From contig JABVXV010000475.1 in the NCBI GenBank assembly GCA_013365325.1, positions 1 through 36,400 of the forward strand: 36,400 bases of DNA, in the 5' to 3' direction. This stretch comes from Dipetalonema caudispina (lineage: Eukaryota; Nematoda; Chromadorea; Rhabditida; Onchocercidae). Of this stretch, positions 27,854 to 35,291 are shown piece after piece; position 1 is the stretch's first letter, and each line of letters starts with the position of its first letter. Made by a program: the position numbers and the translations under genes. The notes beneath the pieces were generated by a model. That model was not told the origin of the DNA. It was given only the letters and a program-made list of their open reading frames with translations, and did not search any database.

Positions 27854-28179
27854 GTATTGTTACATAAAATATTGCTATATAATAATTTTATTGTTATTAC
27901 AGATTTGAAAAAGAAATGGGTCATGCAAAAAGTGTTGATAAAGCAACATTTGTACGTAGCAGAAAACGAGTGCATTTAAAAAATGATGCAAAAATGACGA
28001 CACGATTGGAGCAGAACAATTATGCTAATGTTACTCATATTAGCTGGTCCATTAAGGTGTTGTTTATTGTTGCTGTAATAGCAGCATTTACAGCATGGTT
28101 TGCTACAACATCTCTTGTACCCTGGCGAACAACTTTGGGACCACATTTGGATTATGTTGATGGTCCACCACCTCTTTAA
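4486..28179 (+). CDS. unc-83: UNC-83-like KASH-domain nuclear-migration protein (5' partial, 20 exons)
   Basis: Spliced gene whose 20 exons join in one frame to 1132 residues plus TAA. Residues 1-248 and 889-1041 are predicted charged helices of spectrin-repeat type, for example RWYHLWIRSL and IRDKWNDWSETQ. Residues 249-888 are a Ser/acidic/basic linker. A hydrophobic helix (about 1093-1112) is followed by a 20-residue tail ending GPHLDYVDGPPPL, the C-terminal signature of KASH domains. In the known family this tail sits in the perinuclear space bound to a SUN protein, while the cytoplasmic part recruits microtubule motors to move nuclei. C. elegans UNC-83 is about 1040 residues, similar to this; ANC-1 is many times larger and ZYG-12 is Hook-like, so UNC-83 is the best match. 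No start codon was found: the first exon opens after an acceptor in mid-helix. Family assignment is confident, exact exon borders less so. Confidence 0.82.
4684..7734 (+). other. unc-83 intron 1 (3.05 kb)
   Basis: An intron with GT and AG ends, AT-rich, with several poly-T runs and a poly-A/poly-T block just before the acceptor. No coding or RNA gene was seen. The open frame at 6250-6474 has the Ile/Lys/Asn/Tyr composition expected by chance. Confidence 0.7.
7735..7838 (+). CDS. unc-83: unc-83 exon 2 (residues 67-101)
   Basis: The acceptor is CACTTTGCAG and the donor is the consensus AA|GTAAGT. Length is 104 nt, phase 0 to 2. It encodes a charged helix including ESDILRRRMEIIEQG and LPQLSNLITSK, amphipathic and compatible with a spectrin-like repeat. 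The first in-frame methionine of the visible protein is in this exon (RRRMEII). Confidence 0.78.
7839..9330 (+). other. unc-83 intron 2, with a protein-like open patch
   Basis: A 1.49 kb intron. Poly-T tracts lie at about 7871-7894 and 8021-8040. Between 7975 and 8405 two consecutive open frames in different phases have unusually balanced composition. They are described as a finding rather than called as a gene. Confidence 0.65.
9331..9413 (+). CDS. unc-83: unc-83 exon 3 (residues 101-129)
   Basis: The acceptor is TAAATTTCAG and the donor is AAAG|GTTAGA. Length is 83 nt, phase 2 to 1. The codon split with exon 2 gives Lys, and the exon continues LSTINRAMEHLKLNRQSS and a short acidic stretch. 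It is too short to stand out as an open frame, but the phase on both sides and the helical heptad character support it. Confidence 0.75.
9673..9812 (+). CDS. unc-83: unc-83 exon 4 (residues 129-175)
   Basis: The acceptor is AAATTTTTAG and the donor is CAG|GTTTCC. Length is 140 nt, phase 1 to 0. It encodes SELRKWLQTMSEKLSIMES and a basic/acidic helix ending LAADQQ, with the Trp placing typical of a spectrin-like helix A. The open frame extends upstream of the acceptor to an ATG at 9636, so an alternative start directly before this exon is possible. Confidence 0.8.
9813..13354 (+). other. unc-83 intron 4 (3.54 kb), microsatellites and an old duplication
   Basis: An AT-rich intron. It contains an (ATT)/(ACT) tract at 11206-11235, a long (AAT)n array at about 11558-11690 and a diverged direct repeat of about 160 bp period at 11913-12127. 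No exon was recognised in it. Confidence 0.7.
11558..11690. repeat. (AAT)n microsatellite with interruptions
   Basis: A run of ATA/AAT triplets, pure for about 45 bp and then interrupted by GTAAT, AAAAT and AATG units. The 69-residue open frame over it is polyisoleucine and is an artefact of the repeat. Confidence 0.95.
13355..13422 (+). CDS. unc-83: unc-83 exon 5 (residues 176-198)
   Basis: The acceptor is AATTTTTAG and the donor is ACCAG|GTAATT. Length is 68 nt, phase 0 to 2. It encodes ILQLQIETEGHTLVNNVQ, a hydrophobic-heptad helix continuing the one from exon 4. The small exon is supported mainly by matching phases and a higher GC level than the surrounding intron. Confidence 0.75.
13703..13853 (+). 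CDS. unc-83: unc-83 exon 6 (residues 198-248)
   Basis: The acceptor is TTGTCTGCAG and the donor is TCT|GTATGT. Length is 151 nt, phase 2 to 0. It encodes RGADHWIQRRQRHLKTLTK and RWYHLWIRSLSVQCRIERQL. The spaced Trp residues within an amphipathic helix are characteristic of spectrin repeats. This is the last exon before the 6.2 kb intron. Confidence 0.83.
13854..20063 (+). other. unc-83 intron 6 (6.2 kb), largest intron
   Basis: It separates the spectrin-like 5' exons from the compact 3' half. It holds an imperfect (ATT)n tract at 15201-15325, a short (GA)n at 17505-17516, an ATG/ATA-rich stretch near 19400-19500 and many poly-T runs. No coding exon was recognised. A consensus donor, GAGAG|GTAAGT at 19656, has no obvious coding exon in front and could be the 3' end of a noncoding first exon. 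Confidence 0.65.
15201..15325. repeat. Imperfect (ATT)n microsatellite
   Basis: ATT triplets interrupted by ACT, ATC and GTT units over about 125 bp, inside intron 6. Confidence 0.93.
20064..20257 (+). CDS. unc-83: unc-83 exon 7 (residues 249-313)
   Basis: The acceptor is ATTTTGTAG. The chosen donor is CTGA|GTTTGT, which is weak. Length is 194 nt, phase 0 to 2. It encodes a linker with an acidic start (SDGEAESDPELREP), a basic cluster (KRRRLHRIDKKWKEYEE) and an acidic tail. The frame stays open to a TAA at 20295, so an isoform ending here after 13 further residues cannot be excluded. The donor was chosen because it restores phase with exon 8. Confidence 0.72.
20552..20749 (+). CDS. unc-83: unc-83 exon 8, polythreonine cassette (residues 313-379)
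   Basis: The acceptor is TAAATTTAG and the donor is the consensus TATC|GTAAGT. Length is 198 nt, phase 2 to 2, so it can be skipped without a frameshift. It encodes EEENLWKNDDEMKLDK, then a threonine tract (TATTPTTTTTTT, triplet repeat of ACA/ACC), then SDIENSWNDKTNNLQ. Low complexity makes it less certain than its neighbours. Alternative: a cassette exon used in only some transcripts. Confidence 0.62.
21200..21297 (+). CDS. unc-83: unc-83 exon 9 (residues 379-412)
   Basis: The donor is ACTG|GTAAAT. The acceptor that keeps phase is ATATTTAAG at 21191-21199, an unusual AAG site. The more ordinary-looking GGATATAG at 21222 would break the frame. Length is 98 nt, phase 2 to 1. It encodes SPTDIDGQRRQRMQYSPVKN followed by FYKTVPLDET. 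SPVK fits a proline-directed (CDK-type) phosphosite. The coding frame is convincing; the 5' border is not. Confidence 0.68.
21664..21812 (+). CDS. unc-83: unc-83 exon 10 (residues 412-461)
   Basis: The acceptor is ATATTAAAG at 21655-21663, again ending AAG, and the donor is AAG|GTATTT. Length is 149 nt, phase 1 to 0. It encodes GATDTEVPRVSISGWPTGNM, a His-Val-Leu stretch and the acidic NTEEEPERDSNDDIK. It lies only 75 bp from exon 11, the shortest intron of the gene. Confidence 0.77.
21888..22052 (+). CDS. unc-83: unc-83 exon 11 (residues 462-516)
   Basis: The acceptor is ATATTTGCAG and the donor is AAG|GTTTGG. Length is 165 nt, phase 0 to 0. It encodes EILSMLNDDENGNPKWETFE, a His/Trp-containing segment (GTQWHEFKCGKTRYQLSFKR) and NWLLSCVDNNDK. 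The Trp and Cys content suggests a folded element inside the otherwise polar linker. I do not recognise a named domain. Confidence 0.8.
22255..22452 (+). CDS. unc-83: unc-83 exon 12 (residues 517-582)
   Basis: The acceptor is ATTTGTAG and the donor is CAA|GTGGGT. Length is 198 nt, phase 0 to 0. It begins HSCDASSEESDDLPTD, a casein-kinase-2-like acidic serine cluster, then has LSSTLKRRRKGRLSTSDRF, a strongly basic patch flanked by serines. It is predicted disordered and rich in possible phosphosites. Confidence 0.8.
22859..23066 (+). CDS. unc-83: unc-83 exon 13 (residues 583-652)
   Basis: The acceptor is GTAATTTTAG and the donor is GATG|GTCAGT. Length is 208 nt, phase 0 to 1. It encodes ENSMCSQIWSEIPHLDGATA, then a basic block (MRRKLRARRLPRSMSDGEHL). 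RRLPRSMSDGE resembles a basophilic-kinase or 14-3-3-type site, but that is only a motif resemblance. Confidence 0.8.
23294..23415 (+). CDS. unc-83: unc-83 exon 14, first W-acidic motif (residues 652-692)
   Basis: The acceptor is ATTTTTGCAG and the donor is AGA|GTTAGT. Length is 122 nt, phase 1 to 0. It encodes SIHSAPGASISYWNANRCRD and ends SDAPPYEWDDYR. YEWDDY (Trp codon at 23401) resembles the W-acidic motif by which cargo adaptors bind the TPR domain of kinesin light chain. UNC-83 is known to bind KLC-2 in C. elegans, which makes the match relevant. Confidence 0.8.
24422..24580 (+). CDS. unc-83: unc-83 exon 15, second W-acidic motif (residues 693-745)
   Basis: The acceptor is ATATTTTAG and the donor is the consensus GCT|GTAAGT. 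Length is 159 nt, phase 0 to 0. It starts PPAKVEDEWDDEDDREDISI, with the second W-acidic motif (Trp codon at 24446) 13 residues after the first. It then has a His/Ser-rich stretch (GSSHSSFPAHLLHSS). The exon can be skipped in frame, which would remove one motif only. Confidence 0.82.
24889..24969 (+). CDS. unc-83: unc-83 exon 16 (residues 746-772)
   Basis: The acceptor is TTAATTTGTAG and the donor is the consensus TCG|GTAAGT. Length is 81 nt, phase 0 to 0. It encodes a short basic linker, DKKKTSIREKAPRPVATVTG, then KCIRKHS. It was found from splice sites and phase rather than length, and is also skippable in frame. Confidence 0.75.
25672..26019 (+). CDS. unc-83: unc-83 exon 17, serine-rich with DSGFDS motif (residues 773-888)
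   Basis: The acceptor is TTTTTATAG and the donor is AAT|GTAATT. Length is 348 nt, phase 0 to 0, the longest exon. It is serine- and proline-rich (QSFPLPTLSQQSPLPAILSK) and contains HHDDSGFDSSFSTLSSIRSL. DSGFDS at residues 861-866 (25936-25953) fits the DSGxxS pattern bound by beta-TrCP/LIN-23 when phosphorylated. A second good donor inside the exon (ACG|GTAAAT at 25795) would give an in-frame short form lacking the motif. Confidence 0.8.
26389..26667 (+). CDS. unc-83: unc-83 exon 18, spectrin-like repeat (residues 889-981)
   Basis: The acceptor is GATTTTCAG and the donor is the consensus GAG|GTAAGT. Length is 279 nt, phase 0 to 0. It encodes a long amphipathic helical region: ERLLEEQEELQSLLSS, YEEAVERVEQLMTQIEAIRD, KWNDWSETQRIIQMMMRTIE and NDLADLRKG. 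The KWNDW element and heptad leucines are typical of spectrin repeats. With exon 19 it forms the membrane-proximal rod that leads into the KASH segment. Confidence 0.87.
26668..27121 (+). other. unc-83 intron 18 (454 bp)
   Basis: An ordinary AT-rich intron between the two spectrin-like exons. It has a GTAAGT donor and ends in the tandem CAG-CAG acceptor. Nothing else was recognised in it. Confidence 0.75.
27122..27300 (+). CDS. unc-83: unc-83 exon 19, end of spectrin-like region (residues 982-1041)
   Basis: The acceptor is a tandem CAG-CAG (ATTCAG|CAG|ATC), so the exon can start at 27122 or 27125 and differ by one Gln. The donor is ACTAG|GTTTGC. Length is 179 nt, phase 0 to 2. It encodes ICSELELCQERMNRLETACN, YLSCNLASLHH and FTSELALYSNALVQLKTR, two heptad helices joined by a Thr/Pro loop. 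Confidence 0.83.
27345..27822. repeat. Three tandem copies of a ~167 bp unit in the last intron
   Basis: Copies begin with ATGAAAA(C/T)ATTAAATTTG at 27345, 27514 and 27679, spaced 169 and 165 bp. All copies share CTTGAAATTGAATATRGATT, an ATTTTCACAG element and a GATAATGAATTGTTGATTTA end. The copies are near-identical with a few substitutions and poly-T length changes, implying recent duplication. An (AAT)n tract follows directly. Confidence 0.95.
27821..27852. repeat. (AAT)n microsatellite
   Basis: About ten AAT units directly after the third tandem copy and about 50 bp before the last exon. Confidence 0.93.
27903..28179 (+). CDS. unc-83: unc-83 last exon with KASH domain (residues 1041-1132, stop)
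   Basis: The acceptor is TTGTTATTACAG. Length is 277 nt including TAA at 28177-28179. It opens FEKEMGHAKSVDKATFVRSR, then basic residues, then SWSIKVLFIVAVIAAFTAW, a single hydrophobic helix at 28057-28116. The luminal tail (28117-28176) runs VPWRTTLGPHLDYVDGPPPL. The pattern LxYxxGPPPx at the extreme C terminus matches KASH peptides that insert into SUN trimers. The tail is only about 20 residues and lacks the cysteine that forms the SUN disulfide in vertebrate nesprins. Confidence 0.93.
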
Positions 28180-28307
28180 CATTTTTTTTTTTTTTTTTCT
28201 ATACCATTTTAAAATTAAATTGGTAATAATTAGGAAAAATATATTTGTATGAAAATCTTAGGTTACATTTTCTTCTATAAGATAATTTCAATTCCAGTAG
28301 AAAATTC

Positions 28308-28317
28308 AATGAATGAA
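28308..28317 (+). promoter_or_regulatory. Possible polyadenylation signals (AATGAA, twice)
   Basis: Two overlapping AATGAA hexamers, a common nematode variant of AATAAA, lie about 130 bp after the stop codon. The first canonical AATAAA downstream is at 29145-29150, which would give a 3' UTR of nearly 1 kb. Neither can be decided from sequence alone. Confidence 0.25.
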
Positions 28318-31300
28318 TTCATTCTACATTTGTTCAACTGAAATTATCATCTATATTAATAACAAAAATGATCACTCAAATTTAAAACATCCCAAATGAA
28401 TAATTTGTTAATTAATGTAACCTTCTTGTTTAAATAATCAATTGTGGATATCGTTGTTTCATCATTTAATCGTTATATTTTAAATCAATTATTATTATCA
28501 CAAGGTGCCATCATAGTGCCTACCATAATGCAATTTACCACTTATAGCTTTTGATGTTAAATTTAATTTTTGTAGACCCGATATATTATGGATAATTAAT
28601 GAACTATTGGTTATTATCAATTTAATTATTGTTTAAATATCATTAATATCGCTTACTTTCTACCTTTGTAAATAACCTCATCGATAATATATATATTCGA
28701 TACCTACGATTATCACTACTACAATTTTTATTTGTCAATATCAGAATTTTTTTATTGTCATCATCGATCGCTGAGTGTATTTATTAGATTAAGATGATTT
28801 TTTTTCTTTTTTTTACACCCAAAAAATTCGATTATTTCATTTAAGTTAATTTAAAAGTATTGTGAATAATTTTATCCAAATACTCCCAAGCGATCTCTTA
28901 AATGTAATTGCATTTTTTTTTTTTTTTTACATCACTACCTACTTCTTTTTTTGTCCAATAATTATGATGTTTTATTAATATGAATGTATTTTTAAGATTA
29001 TTTGAATAATTTTAACAATCATTCAAGACAGGGTATTAGCAAGAATCTACACTAAATCCCTGAATTATATTGAAAAACGAAATGATTACCTAATATTCCT
29101 TTAATTAGTTCGAAGTTTGCTTATATATAATCAATTATATTATCAATAAATGAAGAAGATAAAAAAAATTAGAATATCATTATTGTTGAATTCCTGCTGT
29201 TAATAAATTTTCAGATAATAGTGAATGAAATTCTGTTAACATTTTAAGAGATCCGAATAATATCCACATTTAGGTATTGTTGTCCGGAAATACTTTCATG
29301 CTTTTCCTGCCCATACATTCTCAAAGGTGTATATTCTTTATCGAGAATTCTGATTTCTTGATATGCATAATCATTTTGGGTACAGGAAACTCTAATATTA
29401 ATTCATTATTCTACCATGCAGGATGATGTTAAATATTTATAATTGCTGTTTATCTGAAAAAGTTTGAATTACCTGCCTAATTAGAAGGTATAATAATGTT
29501 TATTCAATATTTCATTTGCAATTATTCATCTATCAGAGTGCCCTAACGGTGCGAAATTTTTACGATATTTTCTTTCCTTTATTTTCAAATTATTACTTTT
29601 CATGTTGTATTAATTTCCATATTTTAGTTTCATAGATTTTTATTCATTTTCTTACAATATATTAAACCAATTCCATATGCCAGCAATGAAACAATAACAT
29701 TGTAATAATTATATCTTCTTCTAATAGTACAATGATTGACTAAAATTTTTCAAATTGTAATTCATTTTCTAAACATAACATTGTAGCATAGATTTGAATT
29801 AATTATAAATGTATTCATCAATTAATATTGAAATAAAATGATGCTTTATATAATGTAGTTAGGCGAAAAAATTATTATCAGTGTTTTAAAAAGAAGATTA
29901 ATTTGATCAAATTGGTGTATCCAGCAAAGAGGAACAGATCAGATACGTATCATTCGAGGAGATTTATTCAATTATCATTATTGAATCTATTGAAGTTCAT
30001 TTATCACTGATTAAAACTTCATAAAATTTTGCAATTTTCAAATTTTTTTTTTATAGAAATATGTTAAGCAATGAATGAATGATAAAGGAAAAAGAATGCA
30101 AACATTGTTTGAAACATTTCTATCATTCATATCAATTAGTTTTCGATCATTATGAAATAGTTAAGGGAATAATGTTTATTTATTGAATATTAAATGTTAA
30201 ACAAATGAGATCAGAGTGTATACGTAAGTGATCATTTGACGTATCATTTCTATTAACTGAATTAGATGGACAATGATGGCATATTTTGACCAATATTCAA
30301 AGTTTCAGATACGTAAACGAATCCACTTGTTTAATTTAATCATTCATTTCAACAATTTATTCCAAAGTCCATATATATCGTATCTAAATTTCAACATGAT
30401 GCGGTGATTTATCAATTCGTTGTGACACCTTATTATTTCTGCGTGAATTTGACAATAAATCATAATATGGTTAATCATGAAGATGAAATTTTGAGTGTAG
30501 TAATAACTGATATTGGTAATGATATGATGATAAAGGTATGCTGAAGATATGATATCAATGAAAATATGCATGCATGGAATGCAATATTGCACTACAAAGT
30601 CGTATACTAATTACTATATCAGTTTATTATTGCAATATATTCCACTTTCACATTTCCTGCAAGGAACACTTTTGTGATTGGTTCGACAAAACGTAAGGAT
30701 TCCATTTTCTAAAGATCATACCAAACTTTTTTGACTTAAAGATCTAATTTGTCAAACTTTTAGTATTACTTCAAAAAAAACGAAAGGTAACAACCATTTG
30801 GTAATGTTCGAAAAGAGGTACACATAGCAATGATAATAAGTAGAGATGAGTGCTGTGATAAACTAAGGATATGTAGGGTAATTCTACTCAGTTCTGATGA
30901 CAAATTCAATTATTAAATTTAAAATATTTAAAAGTCACTATCACAATATAGATATACAAGTACCTCGCACCTCCTATAAGCGATATTTAAGGAATACATA
31001 GTCGTACCTCTTGTTGTCACGACAAATAATTAGTAGTAATATTCGTATAAAATTTTTAAAACTTGACTGATACAAAGTTAAGATTTTACAAACAAGTATG
31101 ATCTATAACTTTTGATATACTTTATGATATATTAAATATAGAATAGATATATATTGAAATGAAAAATATTATGAAACCTTTTATTATTCATTCAAATGAG
31201 AGAAAAAAAATTGAGAGAAGTGTTGAAAATTCCACAATCAACCCTCAACAATGATAGTATGAACAGGAAGATCAATTAATTATAATTGATAAAATGAATC

Positions 31301-34096
31301 TCCTCAGTTAATCAAAATAATAATATTAATCGTTGTAGCAGAAAACAATCCTATAAGTGTAACAATCACTTTCCATTCTAAATATGCGCAAATATCTCTC
31401 CAATCATCTTCACTTGATCATCATGATATTTCTATGCAGGCAGGTAAAAAGATGGATTTATCTCTTCCGTTCCGGCAAAATTATACGTGTGTAACAATGA
31501 TAATTTAAAGTATTGTAGGTGTAAAAGTTGTAACACAATCATCTGCATAGGAAAGTGTGACATTTCCGCATAGAAATTTTGTTCTCTGTCATTTTCCCCT
31601 ATAGCATGTCTTGCAAATATCTAAACAAAAACAAAAAATGGCAAAAAATTAAATTCCACGTAATTTTTTCCAATCGTCTGATGTTTTTTTACTGTTTCAA
31701 ACATTTCAACTAAAGTTTTTGCAAAAACTGTTATTTCAATAAAATTTAAGAAAGGAAATTATCGGAGCTCCTTCTCGATAAAATTAATTCCATCATAAAA
31801 ATAATCATATCAACCGAACAAGGAAAAATTTAAGATGCACTAAAATAAAATAACTAATGTGAAGTAGAAATTGAAAATTTATATTAAATATCATAAAATC
31901 CCGTAACAAAAGAATATTATTCAATTTTAATTTATCTATATTAATTCCACTTCTGCTATTCAATTTTCTAAAACTAGTCATCTCTTAAGGATATTTTGAA
32001 ATATAAATATGGCAAAAAAATGTGTTTGTTGAATTTTAATGAGTTTCACTTTACTTAGGTAAGTAATTCTTGGGAAGTAGACGAAAGTTTATTCCACTAA
32101 ATAAACTAAGATTTAATGTATTCGGTAATAGTTGGAAAAATTGCAAATGAAAAGGATATAAATATCGATTCATAGTTATTGTTTAATTTAAAACAATCTG
32201 TAAAAATTTTAAATTTGTAAATCAATTAATTAATAATTACTAAAGATGAAAATCTAGCATCCAACTTTGTTCGTTTTTTTTTTTCATGAATTTTCAGCAA
32301 TTATTCATTATATTTCCTGTTAGATTTTTAATTCTCCCTTTTCTTGGTATTTAGAAACAGAATTCTCTTTCGAAATTTTAAAATAATCGCTTCAGGTTGA
32401 AATATATATATAGCTGATTTTATGATAAGCAGTTATTCTAGCAAAATATGATTGATATCAGTTATGATAGTTATCAGTATGCTTGCATTTCTGCACATTG
32501 ATTGTCTAAATTTTCCCGGTTCAAATTTAATTTAATGAGGAATGTGTTGTAAAACTGTTCAATTTTCAAAGGATTAACAATCAATATTTTATTGGATATG
32601 AAAATTTTGGTTTCCATTGAATCCTAACTTAATTTTGACTTGATATTTGACAATGCCATTTCAGTAATGATACCACTAGCTGTATTTTTCAATGTTCACT
32701 TGGAGTTTGTTAAGAATTCAGTAGTATTGGTATTTGAATTATTTTAATTTAAAACTTGAACAAGTAGCTAGTGGTTTAAATTTAGACTGATACAGCAGTG
32801 ATAAATTCATTTCATGGAATTTTAATCTCAACAAAATTGAAATTTTGAGAATTAATGATTCATTCATCCGATTTTATTGTTTCTCATTTTTGCTGTGGAA
32901 AGAAATGTAACAAATACATATTGTATTTTCAATTAATTTATCCCATTTAATTTTTCATTTCCTATCTTTACTTGTATGTTGTTGTAATTTTTTGTTTTAT
33001 TCTCAGATGAGAAATTTCCAATTGATATTTTTTTAATATTTTATTATTTTCTACTTCTTTATTGCATTCAATGTTCCAATGATTTAATTTTGTTTTAATT
33101 ATCTTTTCGTAATAATTCAACCATAATTACCAATTGATCCTGTAAAGGAATCGTATGGATGGTAGAAATTATCAATCAAATTATTATTATTTGCTAGCAT
33201 TCATTGATGAATATTTCTTATCAATTTTCTTATCAATTTATCATCATTTTTTTAATTGTAATTAATAAAGTTGATATTAAGGTTTACATGTAGAATTTAT
33301 TACTGCCAATGTAATGCTTCATGTTGTAAACATTTGATGTAAAATATTGAACTGTTTGTTAATTCGTTAAAATTTTCACAAATTATAAATGTGTCTATTT
33401 TATTTGAAACATTTTTGCATATGTTTACATTTCAATATCGTATAAATTCATGCTATATATTTTTAATAATATATGATTACGTAAATTTTACATTAATAAT
33501 TTTAGCACATTAGAGATAAGTTATGTAAATTTAGTATGATTTTTTGTATAAATTAAAATTTGTATATGAAACATTATTAATATTAGACTTAATGATGTAT
33601 TTTCTTTGAATAGATTATGATTAATTTATGTTATTTTTGTTCATGTAAAATTGTGATAAATAAATAAATGATAGCATAGTTCAAATCATTGATATATTCA
33701 GAAGTATTTATGTATTTATCCTTTTTTTTTTGTTTTTTTTTTTTTTTTTTTTGTGAAATTCGATCAACTCTATTTGAGTAATATTTGACTATAATTGTAT
33801 AATATCATACTGTTTATCATTTTTCAAAATGGTTCATGTATCTATTATAATATGTTAAGGGGATGAATATTTGAATTTTAATTGTCTTTTTTTTTTTTTT
33901 TTTTTGTTTCCCTTCTTAACTATGGATTGATACAAACTATTAAATTTAAACTTAGTAGTATTTGAAAAAAAAATTATTAAATTTTATCAAAATTACAATC
34001 ATTATTACTAATAATAAAAATGATAATAGGCAAACGGAAAGCAAATTAACATTAATAATATTTGTGAAATTGTAATATTTTTCCATACTATCGTAG

Positions 34097-34140
34097 TTAA
34101 TTTCTTATTTTGCCTACAACTAAGCAAAATAAGAAATTAA
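34097..34140. repeat. Perfect inverted repeat (17 bp stem, 10 nt loop)
   Basis: TTAATTTCTTATTTTGC is followed after CTACAACTAA by its exact reverse complement. The stem is short and AT-rich. It stands alone in the 3' flank. Confidence 0.95.
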
Positions 34141-35243
34141 TTCTTTGTGCAATAATTTGAGTAATTTTAAGAGAAAATAAATCAAAAATATTAAATTGCT
34201 GAAATATTTAACATACATAAAAAAAAAAAGCAAAATATGAGCAAATGGAAAAAGTTTAGCAATTGATGATGGTTAGAAAATTTTTCTATACCATTAATAT
34301 GAACTTTCATCTGATTACTCATTACTCATTTCTTGAATAACCTATTTGGCGCACTTATAATAAATCTCTGGCTATGAAAATAGAATGATTCAGGTGGATT
34401 TTTGTATAAAAAAAAAAAAAAAAAAGTGACGAAAACAATTCAGAACTGTAAAATATGGTACCCTAACCGAAGATATTTTAATGTAATTTAACAAATATCA
34501 TATTTAAATTATATTTGTCAAATTAAAAAAGGAAAAAAAGAAAGAAATTTCGCACATAACAAACGTATATAAGTAATTATTTATTTTTTCATCTTTATCA
34601 ATAATGATTAAAATCCATTTATCAATAATGATTAAAAGACATTTGCAAATTTTTGTGTCAAAGTTGATTTTAAAACTATGAGAATATATATTCATATGTC
34701 ATCTCTACGAAAAGTAATTAATTCAATCACTAGCAAGAATATCTGCTCAGTCTTAAATATATCAATACCTTATTTTATGGTTCATCAGAATATGTTGTCA
34801 TCGTATCGCTTGATGATAGGAGAATCTCAAATATTAACTTTGAAAAATATTAATACTAATCTGTAACAAAATATATGTATATATGTATCATCACAAAAGT
34901 ATTTTCAATTAAAATTGATAAATACTAGAATAATTTAAAAAAATTAACCAATGCAAATAGTTTATGATGATTTCTATTAGTTCATTATATCAATGATAAG
35001 TGATAATTTTTTATAAAATATGAATTTCACTTATCGTATTACTAAATTCTACAACATCTCTTCCATAATTCCCGAGATAGTTAGTTAGTTGGTGATATTG
35101 CCATCTTCTATGACGTTTATCTCATCATATAGTGCCGGAAACGATCGGTGCATTTGATTGATCACTTTTCACTTGCTAACATCAAAAATTTGCTAACGAA
35201 ATATTTGTAAATCAAGATATCTTTAATAGAATCAGATCTATCC

Positions 35244-35245
<2 letters not shown>

Positions 35246-35286
<41 letters not shown>
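35246..35286. repeat. Poly-A run of 41 bases
   Basis: The longest homopolymer in the window. It could be a simple repeat, the tail of an old retroposed sequence or an assembly length error. Confidence 0.95.

Positions 35287-35291
<5 letters not shown>

Noticed and set aside
30344..30592. 82-residue - strand open frame
   Set aside because: Ile/His/Tyr-rich composition with no motif; the opposite strand is open as well, as expected by chance in AT-rich DNA.
30670..30700. GGTTCGAC resembling a tRNA T-loop
   Set aside because: No paired T-stem and no D-arm or acceptor stem nearby; no tRNA gene found anywhere.
32474..32617. 47-residue - strand open frame starting with ATG
   Set aside because: Length and Ile/Asn/Leu content fit chance; no splice context or recognised motif.
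35040..35290. Possible SINE with a poly-A tail of 41 bases
   Set aside because: No B box, no clear A box and no target-site duplication around the poly-A run.
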